Notes: generated by a model not told the origin, from the sequence alone. Shown: positions 9,217 to 18,050, counted from the stretch's first letter. The stretch is DNA of 47,158 nt from Geobacteraceae bacterium GWC2_53_11 (GCA_001802645.1 MGZJ01000076.1:8968-56125); one strand, 5' to 3'. Made by a program: numbers and translations.

Positions 9217-12144
9217 TTACCCCTTCTGCACCGATTTATGCCGGTACATCCTCTCATCGCTCAGTTTCAATGCTTCAGTAAGCTGGTCCTTGCTGTCCGC
9301 GGAGGCAACTCCGAACGCGATGCTTACCTGGCCGGAGGTGGCTTCAGGCGAGCTTTTAATCCTCTCGACCGCTTCCTCCGCAACAACGGCATCCGTGAAG
9401 GGAAGGAGAACGGCAAACTCGTCCCCGCCGATACGGGCTACAATGTCCTCGGCCCGGAACGCATCCAGGATAATCCGTGCGGCCAGCCGGATCAGGTTGT
9501 CTCCCGCATCATGCCCCATGGTGTCATTAACACACTTCAGCCCGTTTACATCCGCCATCACGATGCTTATGGGGAACAGTCTGCCGTGGGAAAGCCGCTC
9601 CAGCTCTTCATCAAAAAACGCCCGGTTATAGAGGCCGGTCAGAATGTCGTGGGTGCTGTCATGACGGAGCGAAACTTCGATCTCCTTGCGGCTGGTAATG
9701 TCATGGGCGATGCCGATGATGCCGATGACCGCTCCCGCGTCATTGAAGATGGGGGTTTTAATTTTCTCCACATACTGGACATTCCCCTCCCGATCAACAA
9801 TGGTCTCCTCGAAATAGGTGCGTGTGCCGGTGGACATGACCTCTCGCGAGTTTTTTTCGTATTTCACCGCCCGTTCCCGCGGATAAATATCATAATCGTT
9901 CTTTCCGACCAGATCCTTGGGGGCCACGCCAAACAATTTGCCGAATGGCTCGTTTACCGCTAGATACCTGCCGTCCTTATCCTTCAGCCAGGCGCTGTTG
10001 GGGATGTTGTCCAGAATCGCCTGCTGCTGGCGAATAACCTCGCCGATCCGCTCCTCCGCCAGCTTGCGCACGGTAATGTCTTCCATGGCCAGAAGGATAA
10101 CGCGTGAACGGATGTCTTTGCGATATACCTCGCGGGCGTTGAGGCGAATAATCTTACGGCCGATTCCGACAAAATCATGCTCCACTTCATAGCCGTTGAA
10201 CACGGTAGAAAGCGGCAGGATATCCTCAAAGAGGATCCTCAATTTGGGGATGTCCCACTGCCGGTTGCCGATGTCGTAGATGAAATTGCCGATGGTAGCC
10301 TCGGGGGTGACTTTGAACGTCTCGTAGAAGCTGTGGTTGGCGGTGAGAATCTTCAGGTCGGAATCGAGGACCATCAGCGGCTCGCGCACGGTTTCCACGA
10401 TGTTTTCGGCATATTCCCGTGCCGCCTGGATTTCCGTTTCCAATTGCTTCCGTTCGGTGATGTCTTCCATGGCCAGCAGGATAATGTGTGAGCCGATTTT
10501 TTCCCGGAAAATATGGCGGGCGTTGAGCAGAATGGTTTTGCGGCCGATGTCGGGGAATTCGTGTTCTACTTCATAGCCGTTGAACACGGTGTCATTGGGG
10601 AGGATATCCTCGAAAAGCACCCGCAGTTTTGGAATGTCCCATTGCCGGTTGCCGAGGTCGTAGATGAAATGACCGATGGTGTCCGTGGGATTTACTTTGA
10701 ACGTTTCGTAGAAGCTGTGGTTTGCGGTCAGAATCTTCAACTCCGAATCCAACACCACCAGTGGCTCGCGCACAGTTTCAACAATATTCTCGGCGTATTC
10801 CAGGGCTTCCTGGATCTTGATTTCCAGCTGTTTACGTTCAGTGATGTCCCGGGCAATGGTGAGCAGGTACTGTTCATTATCGATGTCAATAAGTTCCGCG
10901 GACAGCAGAGCGAGTAACAAGTCACCGTTTTTTCGTTTGAGCGTGACTTCCAGGTTTTGTACGGATGCCTGTTCTTCCATCATTCGTACAAGCGTGGCCC
11001 TATCAGTACCGTCTTCCCAGAGGTCAAGCTCATGCGAGGTTCTGCCGATTATTTCGTCACGTTGGTACCCCAGTGTGTGCAAAAAAGTCTGGTTGATATC
11101 AATGAATCTGCCCTCTTTTAAGGTGGAAATACTGATCAACGCCGGCACCGAATGAAAGATTTTGGTGAACTTCTGTTCCGATTTTTTGAGCGCCTCTGCC
11201 ACCTGCCGGTGCTCGGTGACGTCCCTCATAATCCCGATGGCGTGCCATTTCCCCTTGATGTTGAGAGCCGATACGGAAAGATCCAAAGGGAATTCCGTGC
11301 CGTCCTTCCGGAGCCCGATTACTTCCGACCATTTGCCCACCAGTGGTCCGGCGCCACTCTCCTTGAAGGAAGTCCGTCCCTGTTTCTGGACATTACCGAA
11401 GCGTTCCGGTGTGAAGAGCAGGTGGAAATCCTGACCAATGATCTCTGAAGAAGGGCAACCAAACATTTTTTCCGTTGCAGCATTACAGGTCGTAACCACA
11501 CCGCTGTCATCCATCATTAAAATGGCGTCAACCGCCATTTCCGCCAGCTTGTACAGCCGTTGTTCACTCTCCTGCAGTGCCGTTTCCGCCTGTTTGCGTC
11601 CGGTTATGTCAATCAGGGCAAGGTGACACTCCGCCTTCGAAGTTATGGCCATGCCCTCGATCTGTACGACAACCGGAAGATGTTCCTTGTATGTGAGAGT
11701 TACTTCGCACGATGCCTTGTCCGGGGACGTAAAGATAGTGTTGATGAAGTCATTGAAATCGGGACGACTGTCTCCGGATATGAACTGCTCGAACCGCCGG
11801 CCGATTAACCGTTCGCGCTCAGCATTCAGGAGACCGGCACCCCTCAGGTTAATGCCGATAATGCCGGTCTCACGGGTGAGGGTAACATAGCCGACAGGCG
11901 CAAAATCATAGAGATCGGTGTAACTTTCCAGAACCTTGGCTGTTTCGTCCCTGGTCTGGCAAAGTTCCGCATTCTGCATTTCCAGCTCAATCTTGTGAAT
12001 CTCAAGTTCCTGGACAAGCTTCTGCATCGTTTCATCGGTTTCGTATGTGGGAGTTGCCATCGTTTTTATCTTCAATAATTCCTCCGCACGGCTGCGTAGT
12101 GAGTCGGTTGATGCTGGCGGAGTGGTGTTATGTGTTTTTTTCAT
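9217..12144 (-). CDS. Multi-PAS diguanylate cyclase (six PAS-like modules plus GGDEF)
   Basis: 975-residue soluble protein predicted to make c-di-GMP from GTP. About six PAS/PAC modules in series (starting near 60, 190, 320, 440, 570 and 690), then GGDEF about 810-970. The active site RIGGDEF is intact (GGDEF at 906-910), and an RxxD inhibitory site (R897-D900) lies five residues before it, so product feedback is likely. Modules 4 and 5 are tandem duplicates of 128 residues (DNA 10455-10838 and 10071-10454), sharing ENIVETVREPL and NRQWDIPKLR. ATG at 12144 is chosen for AGGA 6 nt upstream. An earlier ATG (12180) lies inside the UbiB-like gene. No EAL domain follows. Confidence 0.92.
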   Translation of the reverse strand: MKKTHNTTPPASTDSLRSRAEELLKIKTMATPTYETDETMQKLVQELEIHKIELEMQNAELCQTRDETAKVLESYTDLYDFAPVGYVTLTRETGIIGINLRGAGLLNAERERLIGRRFEQFISGDSRPDFNDFINTIFTSPDKASCEVTLTYKEHLPVVVQIEGMAITSKAECHLALIDITGRKQAETALQESEQRLYKLAEMAVDAILMMDDSGVVTTCNAATEKMFGCPSSEIIGQDFHLLFTPERFGNVQKQGRTSFKESGAGPLVGKWSEVIGLRKDGTEFPLDLSVSALNIKGKWHAIGIMRDVTEHRQVAEALKKSEQKFTKIFHSVPALISISTLKEGRFIDINQTFLHTLGYQRDEIIGRTSHELDLWEDGTDRATLVRMMEEQASVQNLEVTLKRKNGDLLLALLSAELIDIDNEQYLLTIARDITERKQLEIKIQEALEYAENIVETVREPLVVLDSELKILTANHSFYETFKVNPTDTIGHFIYDLGNRQWDIPKLRVLFEDILPNDTVFNGYEVEHEFPDIGRKTILLNARHIFREKIGSHIILLAMEDITERKQLETEIQAAREYAENIVETVREPLMVLDSDLKILTANHSFYETFKVTPEATIGNFIYDIGNRQWDIPKLRILFEDILPLSTVFNGYEVEHDFVGIGRKIIRLNAREVYRKDIRSRVILLAMEDITVRKLAEERIGEVIRQQQAILDNIPNSAWLKDKDGRYLAVNEPFGKLFGVAPKDLVGKNDYDIYPRERAVKYEKNSREVMSTGTRTYFEETIVDREGNVQYVEKIKTPIFNDAGAVIGIIGIAHDITSRKEIEVSLRHDSTHDILTGLYNRAFFDEELERLSHGRLFPISIVMADVNGLKCVNDTMGHDAGDNLIRLAARIILDAFRAEDIVARIGGDEFAVLLPFTDAVVAEEAVERIKSSPEATSGQVSIAFGVASADSKDQLTEALKLSDERMYRHKSVQKG

Positions 12145-12154
12145 TGCAGATCCT

Positions 12155-13789
12155 TTACCGTCGGCCACCGCCGCGTCCATGGTCGCGCCGCAATGTCCCG
12201 ATCCAGACGATGAGAGTCCCCAAAATACCGGCTATAACCATGACTTCACCGACAATATGATGATAGTCGCCCACAGAAGAGACCGTCAGCATCGAACCGC
12301 CTATCACAAGAGCCGCCGCTGCCATGGCAATCGTGAGCCGTTCGAGGATCCGGCTGATGCGTCCCCCCAGCGCCTCCACGGCAGGAACCTGCAGCCGGCC
12401 GATATTGCCTTCGGCTACACGCCGGAGGACGCGGCGCGTGTCGCCGGGCGCATCATTTACCAGCCGCTCCATTTCACGTGCAAGCCTGGTGGTCTTCTCT
12501 TTTATCCGCTCCAATGAGAAATGTTTCTCGGTCAGGCGCGTGATTTCTGCGCGGAACGAACCCATGTAGTTATGGTCAGGGTCCAGTTCACGTATCATCG
12601 ATTCCAGGATGACAAAGGTGCGCGTCAGCAGGAAAAACTCGCCGGGATTATGGACGCCATGCCGGCTCCCGGCACGCAGCAGTGAATCGAACGAATCGCC
12701 GATGGAAACTTCCGTCAGATCGTTGCGGTGTATTTCATAGAGCACGGTCTTTATGTCCATCAACAACGCAGCACGGTTGACCTTTTCGCTCCCTTGCGGC
12801 GCCATTTCCAGATACGCTTCGGTAGCGGCCCGCGCATCTCCTTTGACAACCGCTTCGAGAAGGAGTGTCAGTGACTCCCGCATCGGCTCGTCAAGCTCGC
12901 CCGTCATGCCGAAATCAAGCAGGGAGAGCCGCCCGTCGGGCAGAACCAGGACATTGCCGGGATGCGGGTCGGCGTGAAACAACCCCTCTTCAAAAATAGT
13001 TTGCAGCGTCAGCCGGACCAGGGTGTTGATCAGGCCCGGCATTTCTTCCGGGTGCTTCTTGGCGTAGAGATCCACCCGCTCGCCGGTTGAAAACTCCATG
13101 GTGAGCACATTTCCGCTTGAGCGCTCCGCCACGACATCAGGAATCCAGAGACCGGGGATATCCGCCAACGCGGTGCGAAAGAGCATGATGGAACGTGCTT
13201 CGTGACTGAAGTCGGTTTCCCGGTTCAGGCTGTTGGCAAATTCACTCACCAGAACGGGAAGGTCGAGCGCCCGCAAACGGGGGACAAAGCTTTCCACCAG
13301 CGTTACCAGGTAGGACATTGCCGCGATGTCAGTTGATATCATCTCTTCGAGACCGGGCCGCTGTATCTTTACGGCCACGCGCCGTCCGTCATGCATGGTC
13401 GCTTCGTGTACCTGGGCAATCGTGGCGGCAGCGAGAGGCGTTTCACCGAACGATGCGAACAGCTCCGTCAAAGGAGCGTTCAGTTCGGCCTCAATTGTTG
13501 CGCGCACGGCGTCAATCCCAAGTGCAGGCAGCTGGTCGTGCAGCTGTTCCAATTCTTGTATATACATATCCGGCAGCAGGTCACGCCGCATGGCGAGAAC
13601 CTGCCCGAACTTGAGAAACGTGAGCCCCAGTTCCTCAAAGGTTTCCCGCACCTCTTTCGGAGGCGGCCAATGATTGCTGCCGCGCAGGGAACCCAGAAAC
13701 TTGTGCCGGGCAAGCACCCGCAGGATCTGCACCAGTCGCGGCGCTGCCCGCAGCAGGCTGCTATTATCCGGATCAATCATTACCGACAT
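12155..13789 (-). CDS. ubiB: UbiB/ABC1-family atypical protein kinase-like protein
   Basis: 544-residue ABC1/UbiB/COQ8-type protein, an atypical kinase-fold ATPase associated with ubiquinone biosynthesis in well-studied bacteria. Visible motifs are K60-FGQ (LTFLKFGQVLAMR), the Ala-rich loop at 120-128 ending ATIAQVH, VAVKIQRPG with K141, FHADPHPGN and LLDFGMTGEL. Two C-terminal hydrophobic helices (about 490-535) anchor it in the membrane, as usual in the family. Start ATG at 13789 with GGGAG 6 nt upstream. It lies between a small membrane peptide gene and the PAS-GGDEF gene, whose start is only ~10 bp downstream of its stop. No other quinone gene is nearby, so the exact role here is inferred. 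Confidence 0.9.
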   Translation of the reverse strand: MSVMIDPDNSSLLRAAPRLVQILRVLARHKFLGSLRGSNHWPPPKEVRETFEELGLTFLKFGQVLAMRRDLLPDMYIQELEQLHDQLPALGIDAVRATIEAELNAPLTELFASFGETPLAAATIAQVHEATMHDGRRVAVKIQRPGLEEMISTDIAAMSYLVTLVESFVPRLRALDLPVLVSEFANSLNRETDFSHEARSIMLFRTALADIPGLWIPDVVAERSSGNVLTMEFSTGERVDLYAKKHPEEMPGLINTLVRLTLQTIFEEGLFHADPHPGNVLVLPDGRLSLLDFGMTGELDEPMRESLTLLLEAVVKGDARAATEAYLEMAPQGSEKVNRAALLMDIKTVLYEIHRNDLTEVSIGDSFDSLLRAGSRHGVHNPGEFFLLTRTFVILESMIRELDPDHNYMGSFRAEITRLTEKHFSLERIKEKTTRLAREMERLVNDAPGDTRRVLRRVAEGNIGRLQVPAVEALGGRISRILERLTIAMAAAALVIGGSMLTVSSVGDYHHIVGEVMVIAGILGTLIVWIGTLRRDHGRGGGRR

Positions 13790-13827
13790 ACATTACTCCC
13801 GTTAAGGTGTCCCGGAATCGCCGGACA

Positions 13828-13953
13828 TTAATCCTCGTACTTTGCCCAATACTTCACACGACTGTCCGATTCCTCGCCCATGTGCCATCTGCTCACGATT
13901 ACATAGGCAATGACGAACCATACCCATATAAAAACCATTCCGATTATGCTCAT
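13828..13953 (-). CDS. Small single-helix membrane peptide (41 aa)
   Basis: Short ORF: a hydrophobic helix from residue ~3 to 20 (IIGMVFIWVWFVIAYVIV), then a charged tail ending KYWAKYED. AAGGAGG lies 7-8 nt before the ATG, an excellent ribosome site, which argues for real translation. It sits between the thioesterase gene and the UbiB-like gene, same strand, with 38-48 bp gaps. The function is unrecognised; topology suggests N-out or N-in with a cytoplasmic charged tail. Confidence 0.6.
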   Translation of the reverse strand: MSIIGMVFIWVWFVIAYVIVSRWHMGEESDSRVKYWAKYED

Positions 13954-14001
13954 GATGTCCTCCTTTTTTATGTGTGCTTTCTGTGCACAGATGCCTGCTT
14001 G

Positions 14002-15129
14002 TTACACTATCGAGTGATGCTCCACCAGTGACCGTAAACACCGGTGTGCCGCCAGGTAGCGGGCATCCTCGCTGTAGGTGGTCGGGTAAATTTCCGGCAC
14101 CGGTTGATGCCGGTGATTGCTGTCCACGTTGGCGAACGTGAAGAAACAGGAATTTGAAAGAGCCTTGGTGGTGCGGTCACGGCTGGTTCGTTCGATGCTT
14201 GCTTCGACACAGATGAAACTGCCGCTGGTGTAAACAACTCTTGATGTGAAGTGAAGCGTGTCGCCGATTCGCACCGGCTGAAAGAAGTTGATTCTGGTCA
14301 CAGCGGCTATGATGGGACGATTCGGCGCAATCAGTTCGGCACAGATGGATGAAAGCTCAAATGCCCGCCGGATAAGATAGCCGCCAAAAATGGACAGCGG
14401 AACATTCTCATTTTCCGGGTACATCCGTTCCCATGATTCCGTAACGAGCCGCCCTGCCTTGTATCCCCTGAAACATGTTTCATCCTGACTTCGTCTCCCG
14501 ACCAGACCCTGTTCATCCTGAGCTTGGTGAAGCGCAGTGAGCATTTCATATTCTTCCCGCGACGGCGGCTCCGACAGGAGTTCTTGCTGTCGCTGATACT
14601 CAGCCCGGCTGGCTTCAGCCTTGGCAGCCCGCTTCTTTTCCTTTTGATCCAGATACTCAAGCGGCGGCAGGGCAATACTCTGTTCCTCGCCGCCACTCCC
14701 GGACCGGGCTACCATGGTGAAGTGGCATGATGCAATATGGAGTGCCTGATCACCGGGCTGTTCCACCCGGATACCGACGACGAGAGATGAACGCCCCACA
14801 TGGTTGATGCGGGCACGGAAGGCTATGTCGCGTGTTACGTCTGCCGGGTGACGGACAAAAACATCGTTTATGGCTGCCGTTACCACACGGGCTTCAGGGT
14901 GGGAGCGCCTGACGTAGGCAAGTGCTGTCTCCTCGGCGATCTTGTCCAGTACCTCCAGCAGGAGTCCGAAGCGGAGGTTTCCCTGAAGTGGTTCGTCCAG
15001 CACCATGAAACGGTGGCGCAGCTTCGGATCGCTTCCGAGCGGCAGAATCTGGTGATGCGTCGTTTCGTTGGGTCTGGGCATGGCCGTGGTCCAATCCTGT
15101 TCTGGTTTTACACGGATTATCAGCATCAT
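14002..15129 (-). CDS. Double-hotdog acyl-CoA thioesterase family protein
   Basis: 375-residue protein with two hotdog-fold halves, about 35-165 and 235-350, separated by a Lys/Glu/Ala-rich linker (about 175-205). The layout resembles ACOT9/BFIT-type acyl-CoA thioesterases. Landmarks: GNLRFGLLLEVLDKIAEETA in half one (family N/D..G...LLE..D), NVPLSIFGGYLIRRAFELS in half two, followed by strands NFFQPVRIGDTLHFTSRVVY and SFICVEASIERT. Predicted to hydrolyse acyl-CoA thioesters in the cytoplasm. Start is uncertain: ATG 15129 or 15126 have weak ribosome sites, and ATG 15081 would remove 16 residues. First gene of the minus-strand group leading through the small peptide and UbiB-like genes. Confidence 0.82.
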   Translation of the reverse strand: MMLIIRVKPEQDWTTAMPRPNETTHHQILPLGSDPKLRHRFMVLDEPLQGNLRFGLLLEVLDKIAEETALAYVRRSHPEARVVTAAINDVFVRHPADVTRDIAFRARINHVGRSSLVVGIRVEQPGDQALHIASCHFTMVARSGSGGEEQSIALPPLEYLDQKEKKRAAKAEASRAEYQRQQELLSEPPSREEYEMLTALHQAQDEQGLVGRRSQDETCFRGYKAGRLVTESWERMYPENENVPLSIFGGYLIRRAFELSSICAELIAPNRPIIAAVTRINFFQPVRIGDTLHFTSRVVYTSGSFICVEASIERTSRDRTTKALSNSCFFTFANVDSNHRHQPVPEIYPTTYSEDARYLAAHRCLRSLVEHHSIV

Positions 15130-15296
15130 TCATGCCATGCCTTGAATACGTGCAACTTCATGTAATCAGTATGTTACGGCGTATAATGCCGTTTTTGGCG
15201 TAAAGGGATAGCAACAATTTTAGCAGGGCAGGGTGCTGATACAGGTACCGGGCCGGTACACCGGTGGATTGGGCCTTCAGCAACATTGTTTGCCCC

Positions 15297-15312
15297 TGCA
15301 ACAACTGTTGCA
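15297..15312. promoter_or_regulatory. Palindrome, possible regulator-binding site
   Basis: TGCAACA-AC-TGTTGCA, perfect 7-bp arms. It lies ~185 bp upstream of the sigma-54 promoter match at 15483, a distance usual for enhancer-binding proteins. Confidence 0.4.
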
Positions 15313-15353
15313 CTTCCTAAGTGATACTCACCCTCCTCCCCACAACAGTTTTC

Positions 15354-15367
15354 CTCAAGATCTTGAG
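15354..15367. promoter_or_regulatory. Palindrome CTCAAGATCTTGAG, possible regulator-binding site
   Basis: Perfect 14-bp dyad, ~120 bp upstream of the sigma-54 match at 15483. Possibly an upstream activating site. Confidence 0.4.
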
Positions 15368-15482
15368 ACTTCCGCAGAAAATTGAGAGTAAAAACTCGTT
15401 TACTTTGCCAGGTTGTACGTGCTGATTGTTCTAACTATCCGTTGTTACGTAATAAATTACTTGCTGCGAAATATTAGATACT

Positions 15483-15498
15483 TGGCAGGCTCTATGCC
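15483..15498 (+). promoter_or_regulatory. Candidate sigma-54 promoter
   Basis: TGGCAGGCTCTATGCC with GG (15484-15485) and GC (15496-15497) exactly 10 bp apart. It closely resembles the site upstream of the response regulator at 5660. No ORF with a good start follows until 15716, but a strong terminator does at 15601-15645. Confidence 0.45.
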
Positions 15499-15508
15499 TT
15501 ACTAACAA

Positions 15509-15645
15509 TGATTCTGTGAATTGCTGCCTAAACTGAATAGTGAAAGTAGTGACGATGGTAAACACACAGGTTAACGTGCCTGCACCGTAAGGCACCGGCA
15601 GCAGGGAAACAGGATTGCTTTCATTCAGCCTGTTCCCCTGCTTTT
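15509..15645 (+). ncRNA. Candidate sigma-54-dependent small RNA (~135 nt)
   Basis: Inferred transcript between the sigma-54 match at 15483-15498 and the hairpin terminator ending at 15645. No convincing ORF lies within it. It contains further short self-complementary segments (GTGCC and GGCAC near 15577-15596). I do not recognise a known RNA family. Both boundaries are predictions. Confidence 0.35.
15601..15645 (+). terminator. Strong intrinsic terminator
   Basis: GCAGGGAAACAGG (15601-15613) pairs with CCTGTTCCCCTGC (15629-15641), 12 of 13 positions, followed by TTTT (15642-15645). It ends a plus-strand transcript even though no annotated gene precedes it on that strand. Confidence 0.7.
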
Positions 15646-15715
15646 CCAAATGGATTCAAGCGTCAACATTCATGTTGTCAGCTGAAAATAGAGTAACGGA
15701 AAGGACGTGGGCAAG

Positions 15716-15850
15716 ATGATGATCTATATGTTTTCATTGGGTGCATTGGCGGTAATAACATTTTTGATTCAGGTCCGGCACTACAGGCATTCGCACTTCG
15801 AAATACAAATGGATTTTCCGATGAGTCTGAATCCGGAGGCCGGTATTTAG
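15716..15850 (+). CDS. Small membrane peptide (44 aa), unknown
   Basis: Short ORF starting MMIYMFSLGALAVITFLIQV, a single N-terminal transmembrane helix, then a His-rich basic stretch (HYRHSHFE) and a short tail. A purine-rich GGAAAGGA lies 11 bp upstream and GGG nearer the start, so initiation is plausible. It is followed by a hairpin (15873-15900). No family is recognised and moderate doubt remains that it is translated. Confidence 0.4.
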   Translation: MMIYMFSLGALAVITFLIQVRHYRHSHFEIQMDFPMSLNPEAGI

Positions 15851-15872
15851 CAGTAGAAGCAGCATAACAGCA

Positions 15873-15903
15873 GGAGGAGACAGACGTTCAGTCTGCCTCC
15901 TTT
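15873..15903 (+). terminator. Hairpin with short T run
   Basis: GGAGG-a-GACAGAC pairs with GTCTG-CCTCC across a small loop (15873-15900), followed by TTT. It sits between the 44-aa ORF and the ribosome site of the LuxR-type regulator, so it could terminate or attenuate. Confidence 0.45.
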
Positions 15904-15926
15904 CGCCTGTTTTAAAAGGAGACGCT

Positions 15927-16373
15927 GTGAACATCAAGATCCTTCTTGCCGATGACGAAACAAGTATGCGCGAAGCCCTGCGCAGGCTGCTGGAACTGTA
16001 CGAAACTGACGTGGATTACGACGGCGGAGACGTTACGGTTGCGTGTGCAGGTGAACTCAAGCCGGACGCCGTTGTTATTGATATCGCCATGCCCGGTCTG
16101 AACTGCATCGATGTTACCCACCGGACGGTCGGTGAGTATATCCACAACCAGTTGAATGCTGAAACCGCTATGATTTCCATTCTTACGCCCCGGGAACGTG
16201 ATGTACTCAAGCTAGTATCCGAAGGGCGGAGCAACTCGCAGATTGCCGCCGATCTGGACATCAGCGCAAAAACAGTCGATACACACCGGCAAAACCTTAT
16301 GGCTAAACTGGAAATCAGGGGCATAGCCGATCTCACCAAGTACGCAATCCGCGAAGGAATCACCGCACTCTGA
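15927..16373 (+). CDS. LuxR/NarL-type response regulator with internally deleted receiver
   Basis: 148 residues against ~205-215 for the family. The receiver start is intact (D9, D10, acceptor D52 in VVIDIAMPGLN), but after VTHR (66) the chain jumps directly to the interdomain linker. Beta4, alpha4, beta5 with the conserved Lys, and alpha5 are therefore missing. The LuxR helix-turn-helix is complete at about 85-145 (LTPRERDVLKLVSEGRSNSQIAADLDISAKTVDTHRQNLMAKL). Start GTG with AAAAGGAG 6 nt upstream. Probably binds DNA constitutively or in a phosphorylation-independent way. Upstream of a kinase but separated by 144 bp containing a GATTAC-GTAATC palindrome (16479-16490). Confidence 0.88.
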   Translation: MNIKILLADDETSMREALRRLLELYETDVDYDGGDVTVACAGELKPDAVVIDIAMPGLNCIDVTHRTVGEYIHNQLNAETAMISILTPRERDVLKLVSEGRSNSQIAADLDISAKTVDTHRQNLMAKLEIRGIADLTKYAIREGITAL

Positions 16374-16517
16374 CATCTCGTAGCGTTCGCTCTCCGTTAC
16401 CACACAACACGACCGTCGTCTCAGGACTTCTCCCGATAGTAATAACCATTACAGAAACGTAAACTACGGGATCAGCCGGATTACGTAATCTGCGTTTGGG
16501 CAAGGGGAACAGTAATA

Positions 16518-18041
16518 ATGAAAATCAGGACCCGTCTCCACATCGTGACCGCTGCTTCCGCCGCCATGGTCATAATTATGGCGCTTCTGGTCTACTGGTC
16601 GCAGCACCGGCTTGCCATAGCAAACAAGGCAAAGAACCTGGCGGACGAGATCGTCAGCAGTGTCTTTGAACGCAATACGCTGAGAAACGACTATCTCAAT
16701 AACGACAACCAGCGGGCCAAAGAGCAGTGGTTTTTGAAACAGAATCAGCTCAGTGACCTTTTGAGGTCGGCACCGGCCAATTTGGTCTCGATTAGTGACC
16801 GGGAGATTTTTACCGACATACAGAAAACAATGGAGGGAAGCTCGGCCATATTTCAACAGATTTTGAGCAACCGGGAGGGCAGCAGAGGCGGTGCGCCTCG
16901 CACATCCGGGGCAATCGAGATCGAAAACAGGCTGGTGGCGCAGCTGCTGCTCAAATTCCTGGATACCATCGCCGATGCCCGTAAGCTGCAAACAGCTGGA
17001 AACGAGCTGATTGAATCCACCCAGAAGACCGCTGCCAAGGTTTCTCTCGCCATTATAGTCTCCGTATCACTCTTCGTAATTTTTGTCGCCTGGTCTCTTG
17101 GCCGCATCATCAGCAAAGGAATCAAAAGCCTGCAACTGGGCGCGACCGCCATCGGTGCAGGGAACCTTCATTACACAATACCCCTCACGGGCGAGGACGA
17201 GTTCTCATCCGTGGCAGTGGCCTTCAACACCATGTCCGGGAAACTTGCCGAGTCCCATTCCGCCCTGGAACAGGATCTTGTGGCGCGAAAGCGGGCCGCC
17301 AACGAAATTGAGGGGTTGAACCAGGAACTGAGCCATACTGTTGCGCAGCTTCAGGGCGCCAACCAGGAGCTGGAGGCTTTTGCCTATTCGGTCTCCCATG
17401 ATCTGCGGGCACCGCTCAGGGCCATGGGCGGTTTCAGTGTGGCTCTTATCGAAGACTTCGGCGACACGCTGGAGGCGGAAGCGCGCGACTACCTCAATGA
17501 AATCGTCCTCGGCAGCAGGCATATGGGGCAGTTGATTGACGGCCTGCTCACCCTGTCGCGCAGCACCAGGGGGGAATTGCGCCATGACCGGGTAGACCTT
17601 TCAGCCATGGCTGATCGCATCCGTGTTGAGTTGGGAAAGGCAGAGCCGCAGCGACGGGTGACGTGGCGGATCGAGGCAGGTTTAAGCGGGGGAGGGGATG
17701 CGCGGATGATCGAAGTGATCATGAGAAATCTGCTTGAAAACGCCTGGAAATACACCGCAGCTGTGGCGGAACCGCTTATTCGTGTTTATAGCGAGCTGGA
17801 GAAGGGCGAACGCTATTACTGTGTCGCGGATAACGGCGCCGGGTTTGATATGGCTCACGCAGAGAAGCTCTTTCAGCCGTTCCAGCGTCTGCACCGGCAG
17901 GACGAATTTCCCGGCATCGGCATCGGCCTGGCCACGGCCCAGCGCATTGTACACCGCCACGGCGGCACCATCCACGCGACCGGCACGCCGCATAAAGGGG
18001 CGTTGTTCAGCTTTTCGCTGCCGTACGGGGAAGAACAATAA
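16518..18041 (+). CDS. Membrane HAMP-domain sensor histidine kinase
   Basis: 507 residues. TM1 about 7-27; periplasmic helical sensor about 28-173 (predicted four-helix-bundle type); TM2 about 175-195; HAMP about 196-250; coiled coil about 250-285; HisKA with H294 in YSVSHDLRAPLRA; HATPase with NLLENAWKY, DNGAGFD and GIGIGLATAQ. The catalytic part is a paralogue of the kinase at 1582-2874, but the sensor is much longer. It is followed by a small receiver and a hybrid kinase, the same gene set as at 1582-5660 in a different order. ATG start preceded by AAGGGGA. The signal is unknown. Confidence 0.9.
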   Translation: MKIRTRLHIVTAASAAMVIIMALLVYWSQHRLAIANKAKNLADEIVSSVFERNTLRNDYLNNDNQRAKEQWFLKQNQLSDLLRSAPANLVSISDREIFTDIQKTMEGSSAIFQQILSNREGSRGGAPRTSGAIEIENRLVAQLLLKFLDTIADARKLQTAGNELIESTQKTAAKVSLAIIVSVSLFVIFVAWSLGRIISKGIKSLQLGATAIGAGNLHYTIPLTGEDEFSSVAVAFNTMSGKLAESHSALEQDLVARKRAANEIEGLNQELSHTVAQLQGANQELEAFAYSVSHDLRAPLRAMGGFSVALIEDFGDTLEAEARDYLNEIVLGSRHMGQLIDGLLTLSRSTRGELRHDRVDLSAMADRIRVELGKAEPQRRVTWRIEAGLSGGGDARMIEVIMRNLLENAWKYTAAVAEPLIRVYSELEKGERYYCVADNGAGFDMAHAEKLFQPFQRLHRQDEFPGIGIGLATAQRIVHRHGGTIHATGTPHKGALFSFSLPYGEEQ

Positions 18042-18050
18042 CCAAAAGCC

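Noticed and set aside
15509-15645. GEMM-type c-di-GMP riboswitch, considered because of the signalling context
   Set aside because: The conserved GEMM core sequences and tetraloop-receptor pattern were not found; only a generic terminator hairpin is clear.
15431-15649. 72-residue minus-strand open frame
   Set aside because: Overlaps the terminator and promoter elements, no ribosome site, no family features.
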